From an uncultured Carnobacterium sp. (GTDB taxonomy: Bacteria; Bacillota; Bacilli; Lactobacillales; Aerococcaceae), in assembly GCA_937976325.1 (NCBI GenBank), contig CALJSD010000012.1, positions 1 through 14,456 of the forward strand: a DNA stretch of 14,456 nt, given 5' to 3'. Made by a program: the position numbers and the translations under genes. Below, in pieces: positions 7,006 to 13,036 of the stretch (within the stretch, counting starts at the first letter, position 1; the number at the start of each line of letters is the position of its first letter). Below the pieces are notes generated by a model. It had not been told where the DNA came from. It saw only the letters and a list, made by a program, of their open reading frames with translations, and ran no database searches.

Positions 7006-8466
7006 ATGGCATTTATTAGTTCGATTCTTTATATCATCATTTTACTCAATACCATTGCCGCAATTATCACGGTGTTTCGTGAGCCTCGTGAAATTGCTGC
7101 GACATGGGGATGGCTGATTGTCCTCGTGATGCTACCGGTCATCGGATTTATCATCTACTTCTTCTTTGGACGACGCATCCGTAAAAAACGCATTTTTAAT
7201 TTGCGCGCTCAAGAAACAGTCGGCCTGCAAGAATTAGTCGAGCAGCAGCAACGAGACTTGGCCTATACGAAGGAAAAAATCGGACCTGCGAAATTCCGCT
7301 TTAAGAACCCGTACCAAGAAGATCTGGCATCTTTCTTCCTTGAAGCCGATGATGCGATTATTACCGAGAATAATGATGTAGAGATTTTTGTGGACGGACA
7401 AGAGAAGTTTGACTGTCTAAAAGAAGATATCAGAAACGCTAAACATCATATTCACTTGCTCTATTACATCTTCAACCAAGATGAAATTGGCGAAGAAATC
7501 ATGCAACTCTTGATCGATAAAGCCCAACAAGGGGTCGAAGTGCTTGTCATTTATGATGCCCTAGGGTCACGTATGACACGCAATTCATTTTGGAATAAGC
7601 TGCATGAAGCAGGCGGTCAGTCTGTTGCCTTCTTCGGGTACACACTTGGGTTTATCAACTGGCGTATTAACTACCGTAACCACCGTAAGATTGTGGTCAT
7701 TGACGGTGAAATCGGCTATGTTGGCGGCTTTAATGTCGGTGATGAATATTTAGGCAAAGGACCGCTTGGTGCTTGGCGTGATACGCATATTCGCATTGCC
7801 GGAGATGCGGTCTATTCATTGCAATCGCGATTCTTAGTCGATTGGAATGCCGCGGTTAAAGAGGAAAATAGACGTGAATTTATTCCGGAGTATTTTCCGT
7901 TAACTGAAACCAAGGGAGAAAATACGATGCAAATCGTCTCAACTGGTCCAGATAGCGATGTTCAGAAAATCAAGTTTGGCCTTGTGAAGATGATTTTAAT
8001 GGCGAAGAAATCAGTGTGGATTCAAACTCCATACTTTATCCCGGATGAGAGTATTCAAGAGGCGCTAAGTATTGCCGCGATGTCTGGAGTAGACGTGCGC
8101 GTGATGATTCCATGTAAGCCGGACCATCCAGTCGTTTACCGTGCAACAGAATACTATTCTAGCCAATTACTCAAGGCGGGCGTGAAAATCTATGTGTATC
8201 AAAAAGGATTCCTTCATGCCAAGACAATGGTCGTCGATGGTGAAATGGCAACTGTTGGGACTTCGAATTTCGATATGAGAAGTTTCCGCTTAAACTTCGA
8301 AGTGAATGCCTTCGTTTATAACGAACAGTTCGCTAAAAAAGTCGAAGAGGAATTCCTGCACGACCTGAAAAACTGTACCATCGCCAACGAAAAATACTTC
8401 GAAAAACAAGACCGCTGGAAAAGATTTAAACAGAAATTCGCGAGATTGTTCGCACCTATTTTATAG
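7006..8466 (+). CDS. cls: Cardiolipin synthase (phospholipase D superfamily)
   Basis: A 486-aa membrane-anchored enzyme that joins two phosphatidylglycerol molecules into cardiolipin and glycerol. Two N-terminal membrane segments (about residues 2-23 and 33-55) are followed by a basic stretch (RRIRKKR). Two phospholipase D catalytic domains follow. The first HKD motif is H226, K228, D233 (in NHRKIVVIDG), and the second is H404, K406, D411 (in LHAKTMVVDG). Both are intact and followed by the usual GG/GTSN-type segments, so the enzyme should be active. Length and architecture are standard for the bacterial ClsA-type family. It lies only 24 nt downstream of the preceding terminator, so its promoter is either weak, within the ThiT-like gene, or it depends on readthrough. 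About 220 nt of structured non-coding DNA follow before the converging operon. Confidence 0.95.
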   Translation: MAFISSILYIIILLNTIAAIITVFREPREIAATWGWLIVLVMLPVIGFIIYFFFGRRIRKKRIFNLRAQETVGLQELVEQQQRDLAYTKEKIGPAKFRFKNPYQEDLASFFLEADDAIITENNDVEIFVDGQEKFDCLKEDIRNAKHHIHLLYYIFNQDEIGEEIMQLLIDKAQQGVEVLVIYDALGSRMTRNSFWNKLHEAGGQSVAFFGYTLGFINWRINYRNHRKIVVIDGEIGYVGGFNVGDEYLGKGPLGAWRDTHIRIAGDAVYSLQSRFLVDWNAAVKEENRREFIPEYFPLTETKGENTMQIVSTGPDSDVQKIKFGLVKMILMAKKSVWIQTPYFIPDESIQEALSIAAMSGVDVRVMIPCKPDHPVVYRATEYYSSQLLKAGVKIYVYQKGFLHAKTMVVDGEMATVGTSNFDMRSFRLNFEVNAFVYNEQFAKKVEEEFLHDLKNCTIANEKYFEKQDRWKRFKQKFARLFAPIL

Positions 8467-8481
8467 GATACGAGGGCGAAC

Positions 8482-8572
8482 GCTCAGGACTGAATCACTG
8501 GACTGATATGACGCAAAGGACTCGGAACGAGTCGTGCGGACATATCAGGAAGTGGACGTCAGTCCTGTGAGC
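8482..8572 (+). repeat. Highly regular long hairpin element between cls and the converging operon
   Basis: Six nested perfect stems give 34 bp: 8482-8485 with 8569-8572, 8486-8493 with 8559-8566, 8496-8499 with 8551-8554, 8503-8510 with 8541-8548, 8512-8515 with 8535-8538, and 8519-8524 with 8528-8533. Short internal loops separate most of the stems, and the tip loop is GAA. There is no T-run after it, so it is not an intrinsic terminator. It could be a small non-autonomous repeat element of the BOX/RUP/MITE type, a structured 3' UTR or a small RNA. Its copy number in the genome is unknown. Confidence 0.75.
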
Positions 8573-8574
8573 CC

Positions 8575-8621
8575 GAGCTCAACTTCACTAATTATAAATG
8601 CGAGGTCGAGTTCAACTTCAC
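8575..8621 (+). repeat. Imperfect 14-nt direct repeat pair
   Basis: GAGCTCAACTTCAC (8575-8588) recurs as GAGTTCAACTTCAC (8608-8621) with one mismatch, start to start 33 nt apart. The second copy runs into TCACAGG (8618-8624), which is complementary to CCTGTGA (8564-8570) at the edge of the large hairpin. No coding role is apparent. Confidence 0.5.
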
Positions 8622-8640
8622 AGGCAGAAAGACAGAACAC

Positions 8641-8687
8641 AAAAAACCAGCACACCAGCCTTAAGCTAGTGTGCTGTTCTTTTTTTC
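8641..8687. terminator. Bidirectional intrinsic terminator between cls and the minus-strand operon
   Basis: CAGCACAC (8648-8655) pairs with GTGTGCTG (8669-8676), with an inner AGC/GCT stem. On the plus strand a T-rich run follows (8677-8687). On the minus strand the six A at 8641-8646 give a T-run after the same hairpin. It lies 17 nt past the stop of the minus-strand DUF7916-type gene and serves both converging units. Confidence 0.9.
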
Positions 8688-8693
8688 TTTCAA

Positions 8694-9590
8694 TTATCGA
8701 ACCACCGAGCGAGCCATACGAGCTACTGTATGACGAACCCCTCGAATCGCAACTGACAATGCGTAAATATTTTCCACTGTCGCTAAACCGCCGTATCCTG
8801 CGTCCCCGATATGTTGAATATCCACACCGGCCACTTTATTACGGATGGCAATTTGTTCAATCACTTCTCTTGAAGAACCTTCTTGGCTTGTTCCAATCGC
8901 AGAAAGCACAAGTGCATCATTGGCATGCGCCTCTTTCACAATTTCCACCAGTTCTGCGTCCGTAAACCCTGGCACCGTTCCAACCGCTGGAACAAGAATC
9001 ACATCGGCTCCTGCTTTAATGAAGCGTTTTGCGATGTCCACGTTCATCACAGGTTCCTTCGAGCCTGCTCCGTGCATCTTCCCAGCAATCACAAGCCCTG
9101 AATAGTGTTGTTTCACCATGGCAAGGGACGCTTCAATCGTTTCATTGGTTACCCCTGTTCCTGGATTTCCGGTTAAGCAGATAAAATCAAGGCCAAGTTC
9201 TTCGGCACGTTTCACCGTTTCTACCGTACATGTACGACCTGGTGAGATTTCGATGCGTGTTTCTAGCATCTCCGCATTCATATCCACTGGTTCCAAGTTC
9301 GCTCCAATTGGCAAACCGCTAAGTTCTTTCGCGCGTTGCACTGGATTTTCGCTTTCTTCAGCCCCATAGATGAGCGGATCAAAGCAATCGAATCCATTTA
9401 AGAGCACCATATCCCCACCGAATGCCTTTGCGATTTCTGCGTTGGATAATTCATTTAAGAAAGTAGGTCTCACGCATACCGTTTCACAGCAGACTGTTCT
9501 TCCTTCTGCGGCTTCAATCGCTTTTTTCAGTTCCTTTCCGGTCATTTTTCTGAAATCACTGGCCACACAATTTAACAATCGTTTACTCAT
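8694..9590 (-). CDS. DUF7916-type TIM-barrel protein, function unknown
   Basis: A 298-aa cytoplasmic protein that reads as a TIM barrel. Glycine-rich strand-end motifs recur, such as ICLTGNPGTGV, PAVGTVPG, SAIGTSQEGSS and HIGDAGYGG. Similar proteins in Firmicutes are often labelled PEP phosphonomutase-like, haloacid dehalogenase-like or DUF7916. I recall this family next to PTS genes, but no reaction is established and I assign none. The N-terminus (LLNCVASDFRKM) and C-terminus are complete, with no membrane segment or signal peptide. The ATG overlaps the CutC stop (ATGA) and has AGGAGG 7 nt upstream. It is the last gene of the operon before the shared terminator, so it should be made together with CutC and the dipeptidase. 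A role as an aldolase, isomerase or epimerase on the product of the upstream hydrolases would fit a TIM barrel, but that is only a guess. Confidence 0.7.
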   Translation of the reverse strand: MSKRLLNCVASDFRKMTGKELKKAIEAAEGRTVCCETVCVRPTFLNELSNAEIAKAFGGDMVLLNGFDCFDPLIYGAEESENPVQRAKELSGLPIGANLEPVDMNAEMLETRIEISPGRTCTVETVKRAEELGLDFICLTGNPGTGVTNETIEASLAMVKQHYSGLVIAGKMHGAGSKEPVMNVDIAKRFIKAGADVILVPAVGTVPGFTDAELVEIVKEAHANDALVLSAIGTSQEGSSREVIEQIAIRNKVAGVDIQHIGDAGYGGLATVENIYALSVAIRGVRHTVARMARSVVR

Positions 9591-10336
9591 TTCGTTTCCT
9601 CCTGTCCGCGAACAAGCGCCACTACTTCTTTCAACAACGCTTCATCCGTCTGTTCGTAATCTCCATTTTCATGATAGGCATAGCTGAGCCCCTCGCCTGC
9701 AGTCGTCGGATCCGTCTTCCACGTCTTAAACGTTCCATGGATTTGCGAAATCCCCGTCTCCTGTATTAAGTGTTGCACATTTTCTTTCGTGACACCGCCG
9801 CCACAAAGCAGTTCAATCTGACTTCCGTAGCGAGCTTGCAAGTCTTTTAAGAGCGGAATTCCTTTTTCAATGTGCGCCTGTTGTCCCCCTGTTAAAATGC
9901 GCGTGCATCCTAGCTTGATTAAGCCCTCAATGGCACTATTCACATCCGGCACAAGGTCAAACGCCTTATGGAACACACTCTCGGCATGATATTTCTGACA
10001 CAACTCAATCATCTGCTTCGTACGATTCCAGTCAATCGTCCGGTCTTCTAATAGAAATCCAAACGCTAACCCTTTCGCACCTGCTTCTAATAAGAGTTTT
10101 GCATCGATGAGCATGCTCTCAAATTCTTCCTTCGTGTAGCAAAATCCTGCACCGCGAGGACGAACCATACAGACAATCGGAAGGCTCACTCCAGAATCGA
10201 GCACTTTTTGCAAGGTCCCGATGCTTGGCGTTAATCCTCCTAAGAAAAGCGCGCTATTCAATTCAATGCGGTCAGCACCCGCACGCTCTGCAATCTGGCA
10301 GTCTGCGATGCTTCCAGCACATACTTCTACTGTCAT
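9587..10336 (-). CDS. cutC: CutC family TIM-barrel protein
   Basis: A 249-aa protein matching the CutC family from its first residues (VEVCAGSIADCQIAERAGADRIELN) through MVRPRGAGF, VFHKAFD, RILTGG and LLCGGGV. CutC proteins are cytoplasmic TIM barrels. They were named for copper homeostasis in E. coli, but that role was later disputed and the biochemical function is unsettled. Here the gene is overlapped by 4 bp on both sides, by the M20 dipeptidase upstream and the DUF7916-type gene downstream. It sits in a sugar and amino-acid catabolic operon with no copper gene nearby. The context therefore argues for a metabolic enzyme role rather than metal handling. The start is the ATG at 10336, with AAGGGA about 5 nt upstream. 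Length and ends are normal for the family. Confidence 0.92.
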   Translation of the reverse strand: MTVEVCAGSIADCQIAERAGADRIELNSALFLGGLTPSIGTLQKVLDSGVSLPIVCMVRPRGAGFCYTKEEFESMLIDAKLLLEAGAKGLAFGFLLEDRTIDWNRTKQMIELCQKYHAESVFHKAFDLVPDVNSAIEGLIKLGCTRILTGGQQAHIEKGIPLLKDLQARYGSQIELLCGGGVTKENVQHLIQETGISQIHGTFKTWKTDPTTAGEGLSYAYHENGDYEQTDEALLKEVVALVRGQEETK

Positions 10337-11469
10337 ACCGTCCCTTCTTTCATGCGCGACAATGCGAGTAGCGCTAATCCGTAAATAATCGTATCTGTTT
10401 CTAAGTCTTTAATCCCAATCCATTCGTTTGGCAAATGCGCAATGTCTCTTTGCCCTGGGAAACTTGGCCCATACGCAATGATATTTGGAATGATTTTAGC
10501 ATAAGTTCCACCCGTTGTCGTCACTGGAACGCTATCGCTCTGCGTGATATCCGTGTACACTTTTTGCAAGGCTTGCACATAAGCGGAATCCTTATCATAG
10601 AGTACTGGGTCCCAATGCGAAATCACGTCTAGCACGCCACCTTCTGGCACATGCGCATTGATTTTCTCAACCAACTCGTCTTTTGTGCAACTTGCTGGAT
10701 AGCACATCGTCCATTCAACGTAATGACGACCGTCTTCGAGTCCAAACGTTTCGCCGCGCAGTTGCATCATCCCGAAGTCACTATCTTCATAGGCGATGCC
10801 CAGTTCTTCCCCGCGATGGTTTGTATGGAGAAGTTTTTCGTTGGCAAATGTATACAATCCGGCCACTTTATCCGAAGGGAGAGACAATCTTACTCTGAGA
10901 CGACCGCGTTCTCCGTAGACAACTGGCCATTTACAGTCTGGCGTCCATCCAAATGTTGGTGGCACTTCTTTGGTTAAATAGTGCTTCACGCATCCAAATC
11001 CTGTCTCCTCATTCGTCCCAAAGACAATCCGGACCGGTCGATCAAAGGTCACACCTTTTTCCTTCAACACATATAGCGCGTAAAGGTTCGACAGGATTGG
11101 CCCTTTGTTGTCCAAAGTTCCTCGCCCGTATAGTCTTCCGTCACGAACCGTCAGTGCCAGTGCTGGAGAAATCCATCCCTCTCCAAGCGGCATCACATCT
11201 ACGTGACCAAAGATGCCATAGTACGCGCCATCTGGTCGATCTTCTCCGTACTGCGCGTATCCAATCTTGTTATCGATATTCTTCGTTTGAAATCCAAGTT
11301 CACTGGCAATCGCAAGCACTTCATCAAGCGCTTGTCTAGGTCCCTTTCCGAACGGAGCGCCTTCTTCTGCTTCTCCTCGAATACTTGGGATAGCGACCAT
11401 TCGTCTTAGGCCTTCAAATAGTGCGGGCTGAATGCCTTTTAGTTCCGCAATCCATTCTTCTTGATTCAT
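10333..11469 (-). CDS. M20 family metallopeptidase, Sapep/PepV-like dipeptidase
   Basis: A 378-aa zinc-dependent peptidase of the M20 family, which removes amino acids from dipeptides or related amides in the cytoplasm. The expected metal ligands and catalytic residues are all visible: H89 (GHVDVMPLG), D120 (GRGTLDNKGP), E154 and E155 (TNEETG), D178 (TPDC) and H345 (IAHLPNE). TTGGTYAK and the final segments also resemble Sapep/PepV-type dipeptidases. Those are usually about 465-470 aa, so this protein is some 90 residues shorter, probably in the lid domain between about 180 and 300. It overlaps the glycosylasparaginase gene upstream and cutC downstream by ATGA junctions. GGAGGT lies 7 nt before its ATG. 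It could cleave a peptide bond in an imported glycopeptide, or an Asp- or Asn-containing dipeptide. Confidence 0.88.
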   Translation of the reverse strand: MNQEEWIAELKGIQPALFEGLRRMVAIPSIRGEAEEGAPFGKGPRQALDEVLAIASELGFQTKNIDNKIGYAQYGEDRPDGAYYGIFGHVDVMPLGEGWISPALALTVRDGRLYGRGTLDNKGPILSNLYALYVLKEKGVTFDRPVRIVFGTNEETGFGCVKHYLTKEVPPTFGWTPDCKWPVVYGERGRLRVRLSLPSDKVAGLYTFANEKLLHTNHRGEELGIAYEDSDFGMMQLRGETFGLEDGRHYVEWTMCYPASCTKDELVEKINAHVPEGGVLDVISHWDPVLYDKDSAYVQALQKVYTDITQSDSVPVTTTGGTYAKIIPNIIAYGPSFPGQRDIAHLPNEWIGIKDLETDTIIYGLALLALSRMKEGTV

Positions 11470-12428
11470 TCTTTGACCTCCAACGGCTTCATGCGCTCTT
11501 CTAAATACGCTTCAAGCCATTCCTTTGTCGCTAATTCATGACACATCGTGCCATCACTTTGCGGATGCACACGGAATACTGTTGATTCTAGCGTACTTGT
11601 GGCAACGACAAATGAGAAATTCTCGATATTAGAAGCTGCCCCAAAGTCTCCTTTGGCATTCATGGCCACTACAGAAATATCTCCTGCCTCACCACGCGCT
11701 CTCTTCAACCGTTCTGCAAGGTCACACACGGCTTTCTCACACGCCTTTTGCGGACTAAGGCCTTCTTTCATCAGACGAACGATTTCATATGAAATTACGC
11801 CCTTCATCAAGTCCTCGCCTAGGCCAGTTGCTGTGGCACCACCAATCGTGCTATCGACATATAATCCAGAACCGATAAATGGAGAGTCCCCAACACGCCC
11901 TGGTTTCTTCATAAAGAGTCCACTCGTTGATGTTCCTGCGACCATATCTCCAGCCGCGTCCAATCCCACCATACCGACCGTATCATGTCCAGCATACGGT
12001 GTGAGCTGTTCGCGTTCGATGTCTTTTAATCGGTTATGGAAATGAATCTTCGCACGGTCCGTCAGCATGTCTTTTTCTTCGAAATGATGAGCCTTCGCAA
12101 AGGCTGCTGCCCCTTCTCCGACCAACACATTATTCACTTTATACGCGCTTAAGGCACGCGCCACCGAGATGGGATTGGCGAACTGTTTCAACGCGCAAAC
12201 CGCACCGAAATCAAACGTCGATCCATCTAAATAAGCGGCATCTAACTCCACTTCCATCTCTTCGTTTGGAAGTCCGCCATATCCAACAGATTTAAAGTAA
12301 GGGAAGTCCTCCACTTCTTTAATCGCGCCTTCGATGGCATCTCCTGCAGTCCCGCCCGCTTCTAAATTCAGGGTCACCTTCTGGATTCCTTCGAGCGCCA
12401 TTCTCCATGTCGCAATCATACCCCACAT
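11466..12428 (-). CDS. N4-(beta-N-acetylglucosaminyl)-L-asparaginase (glycosylasparaginase, Ntn hydrolase)
   Basis: A 320-aa member of the aspartylglucosaminidase branch of N-terminal nucleophile hydrolases. Such enzymes cleave the amide linking GlcNAc to asparagine, giving aspartate and 1-amino-GlcNAc, which then hydrolyses to GlcNAc and ammonia. The autoprocessing site reads GHD-T150-VGMVGLD, so cleavage before T150 would give alpha and beta chains. R178 and D181 (GRVGDSP), T168 and the TATG segment (T201, G202) match substrate-binding positions of the human enzyme. There is no signal peptide, unlike the lysosomal and some bacterial secreted forms, so it acts in the cytoplasm on an imported substrate. 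Plain L-asparaginase or isoaspartyl peptidase activity is less likely, because the motifs are those of the glycosylasparaginase type. It starts 15 nt after the GrdB-like gene, with GAGGTG upstream of the ATG. Confidence 0.92.
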   Translation of the reverse strand: MWGMIATWRMALEGIQKVTLNLEAGGTAGDAIEGAIKEVEDFPYFKSVGYGGLPNEEMEVELDAAYLDGSTFDFGAVCALKQFANPISVARALSAYKVNNVLVGEGAAAFAKAHHFEEKDMLTDRAKIHFHNRLKDIEREQLTPYAGHDTVGMVGLDAAGDMVAGTSTSGLFMKKPGRVGDSPFIGSGLYVDSTIGGATATGLGEDLMKGVISYEIVRLMKEGLSPQKACEKAVCDLAERLKRARGEAGDISVVAMNAKGDFGAASNIENFSFVVATSTLESTVFRVHPQSDGTMCHELATKEWLEAYLEERMKPLEVKE

Positions 12429-12443
12429 TCTCTGTCACCTCTT

Positions 12444-12947
12444 TTACTGAAATCGTTGTTCACTTTCGTCTTTAGTTCCGCTAATAATCGCAACGGCTCC
12501 GCCTAATGCTTCGCGTAAGCCCACGCCGCCTTTTTTCGGCATTTCTAGCATGACGACTTTATCTTTATAGGCTGCGATGGTGTCTTCATTCTCTTTCGAA
12601 CAAATGACATAAGGCTTGCAGTCGGTTTGCTCTTGAATGGCTAACGCAATTTCTGCCGCCATTTGCGCATAGGTTCCGTAGTTAAAACATGGCCCTGCAA
12701 ACAGCACTTCTGCTTTCGTTTTTAAAATCAGATTTTTGATTTTATGAATCACTTCTTCTTTATGCGCTTGGAAATAATCCGGACCACAATAAATTGTCGC
12801 AAGAGCTGTGAGTCCTGCTTTTTCGAAGTCGTCTTTGAACATTAAATAAGAACCAACCCCACCTTTTTCAAGGCCTAATTCTGTATCGCCACGTTCCTTC
12901 CCGCCGAATCCTGCTTGAACTTGGTCGAATAATAATAGTGTTCTCAT
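12444..12947 (-). CDS. Stand-alone GrdB-like N-terminal domain protein (glycine/sarcosine/betaine reductase component B family)
   Basis: A 167-aa protein resembling the N-terminal part of GrdB, the substrate-activating selenoprotein of the glycine, sarcosine and betaine reductases. Shared features by eye are GFGGKERGD near residue 13, a GGVGSYL segment, IYCGPDYF near residue 52, and AGPCFNYGTYAQMA near residue 83. Full GrdB proteins are about 430 aa and carry selenocysteine in the C-terminal half. That half is absent here, and no in-frame TGA or second ORF continues it. Cysteines remain at C54 and near 86. The ATG at 12947 is chosen over a longer reading to 13001 because AAGGGGTG lies about 7 nt upstream and the family similarity begins there. 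No grdA, grdC or grdD homologue is in the window. The function is unknown, and its place in the operon implies handling of a small amino-acid or sugar conjugate. Confidence 0.75.
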   Translation of the reverse strand: MRTLLLFDQVQAGFGGKERGDTELGLEKGGVGSYLMFKDDFEKAGLTALATIYCGPDYFQAHKEEVIHKIKNLILKTKAEVLFAGPCFNYGTYAQMAAEIALAIQEQTDCKPYVICSKENEDTIAAYKDKVVMLEMPKKGGVGLREALGGAVAIISGTKDESEQRFQ

Positions 12948-12965
12948 CTGTTCACCCCTTTCTAT

Positions 12966-12998
12966 GTAAAAAGGTGGCATCCGTTCTCGCATGCCACC
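12966..12998 (-). terminator. Internal intrinsic terminator between EIIC and the GrdB-like gene
   Basis: Read on the minus strand, GGTGGCAT (12998-12991) pairs perfectly with ATGCCACC (12980-12973) and TTTTT follows (12972-12968). Inner CG/CG pairs lengthen the stem. It lies about 40 nt after the EIIC stop and about 20 nt before the next start, with no obvious promoter after it. It may therefore reduce, rather than fully end, transcription into the enzyme genes. Confidence 0.85.
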
Positions 12999-13036
12999 CA
13001 ATGTTATGAAATCTTGTGACTTATGCGTTTGTCATT

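Noticed and set aside
8534..8965. Plus-strand ORF of 143 codons starting GTG within the intergenic region
   Set aside because: It runs across the large hairpin, the terminator and into the antisense of the well-supported DUF7916-type gene. It has no ribosome site, and its composition looks random.
10435..11409. Several plus-strand ORFs of 65-128 codons opposite the M20 and neighbouring genes
   Set aside because: They are antisense shadows of a gene with all catalytic motifs intact, and none has a ribosome site or a recognisable domain.
12429..12947. Selenocysteine codon or frameshift continuing the GrdB-like gene
   Set aside because: The gene ends in TAA, not TGA, and the next gene starts 15 nt later as a complete glycosylasparaginase, so no lost C-terminal half is encoded here.
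12948..13001. Extended N-terminus of the GrdB-like protein
   Set aside because: The extra 18 residues are the translation of the terminator hairpin and ribosome site. Family similarity begins at the ATG at 12947, which has AAGGGGTG upstream.
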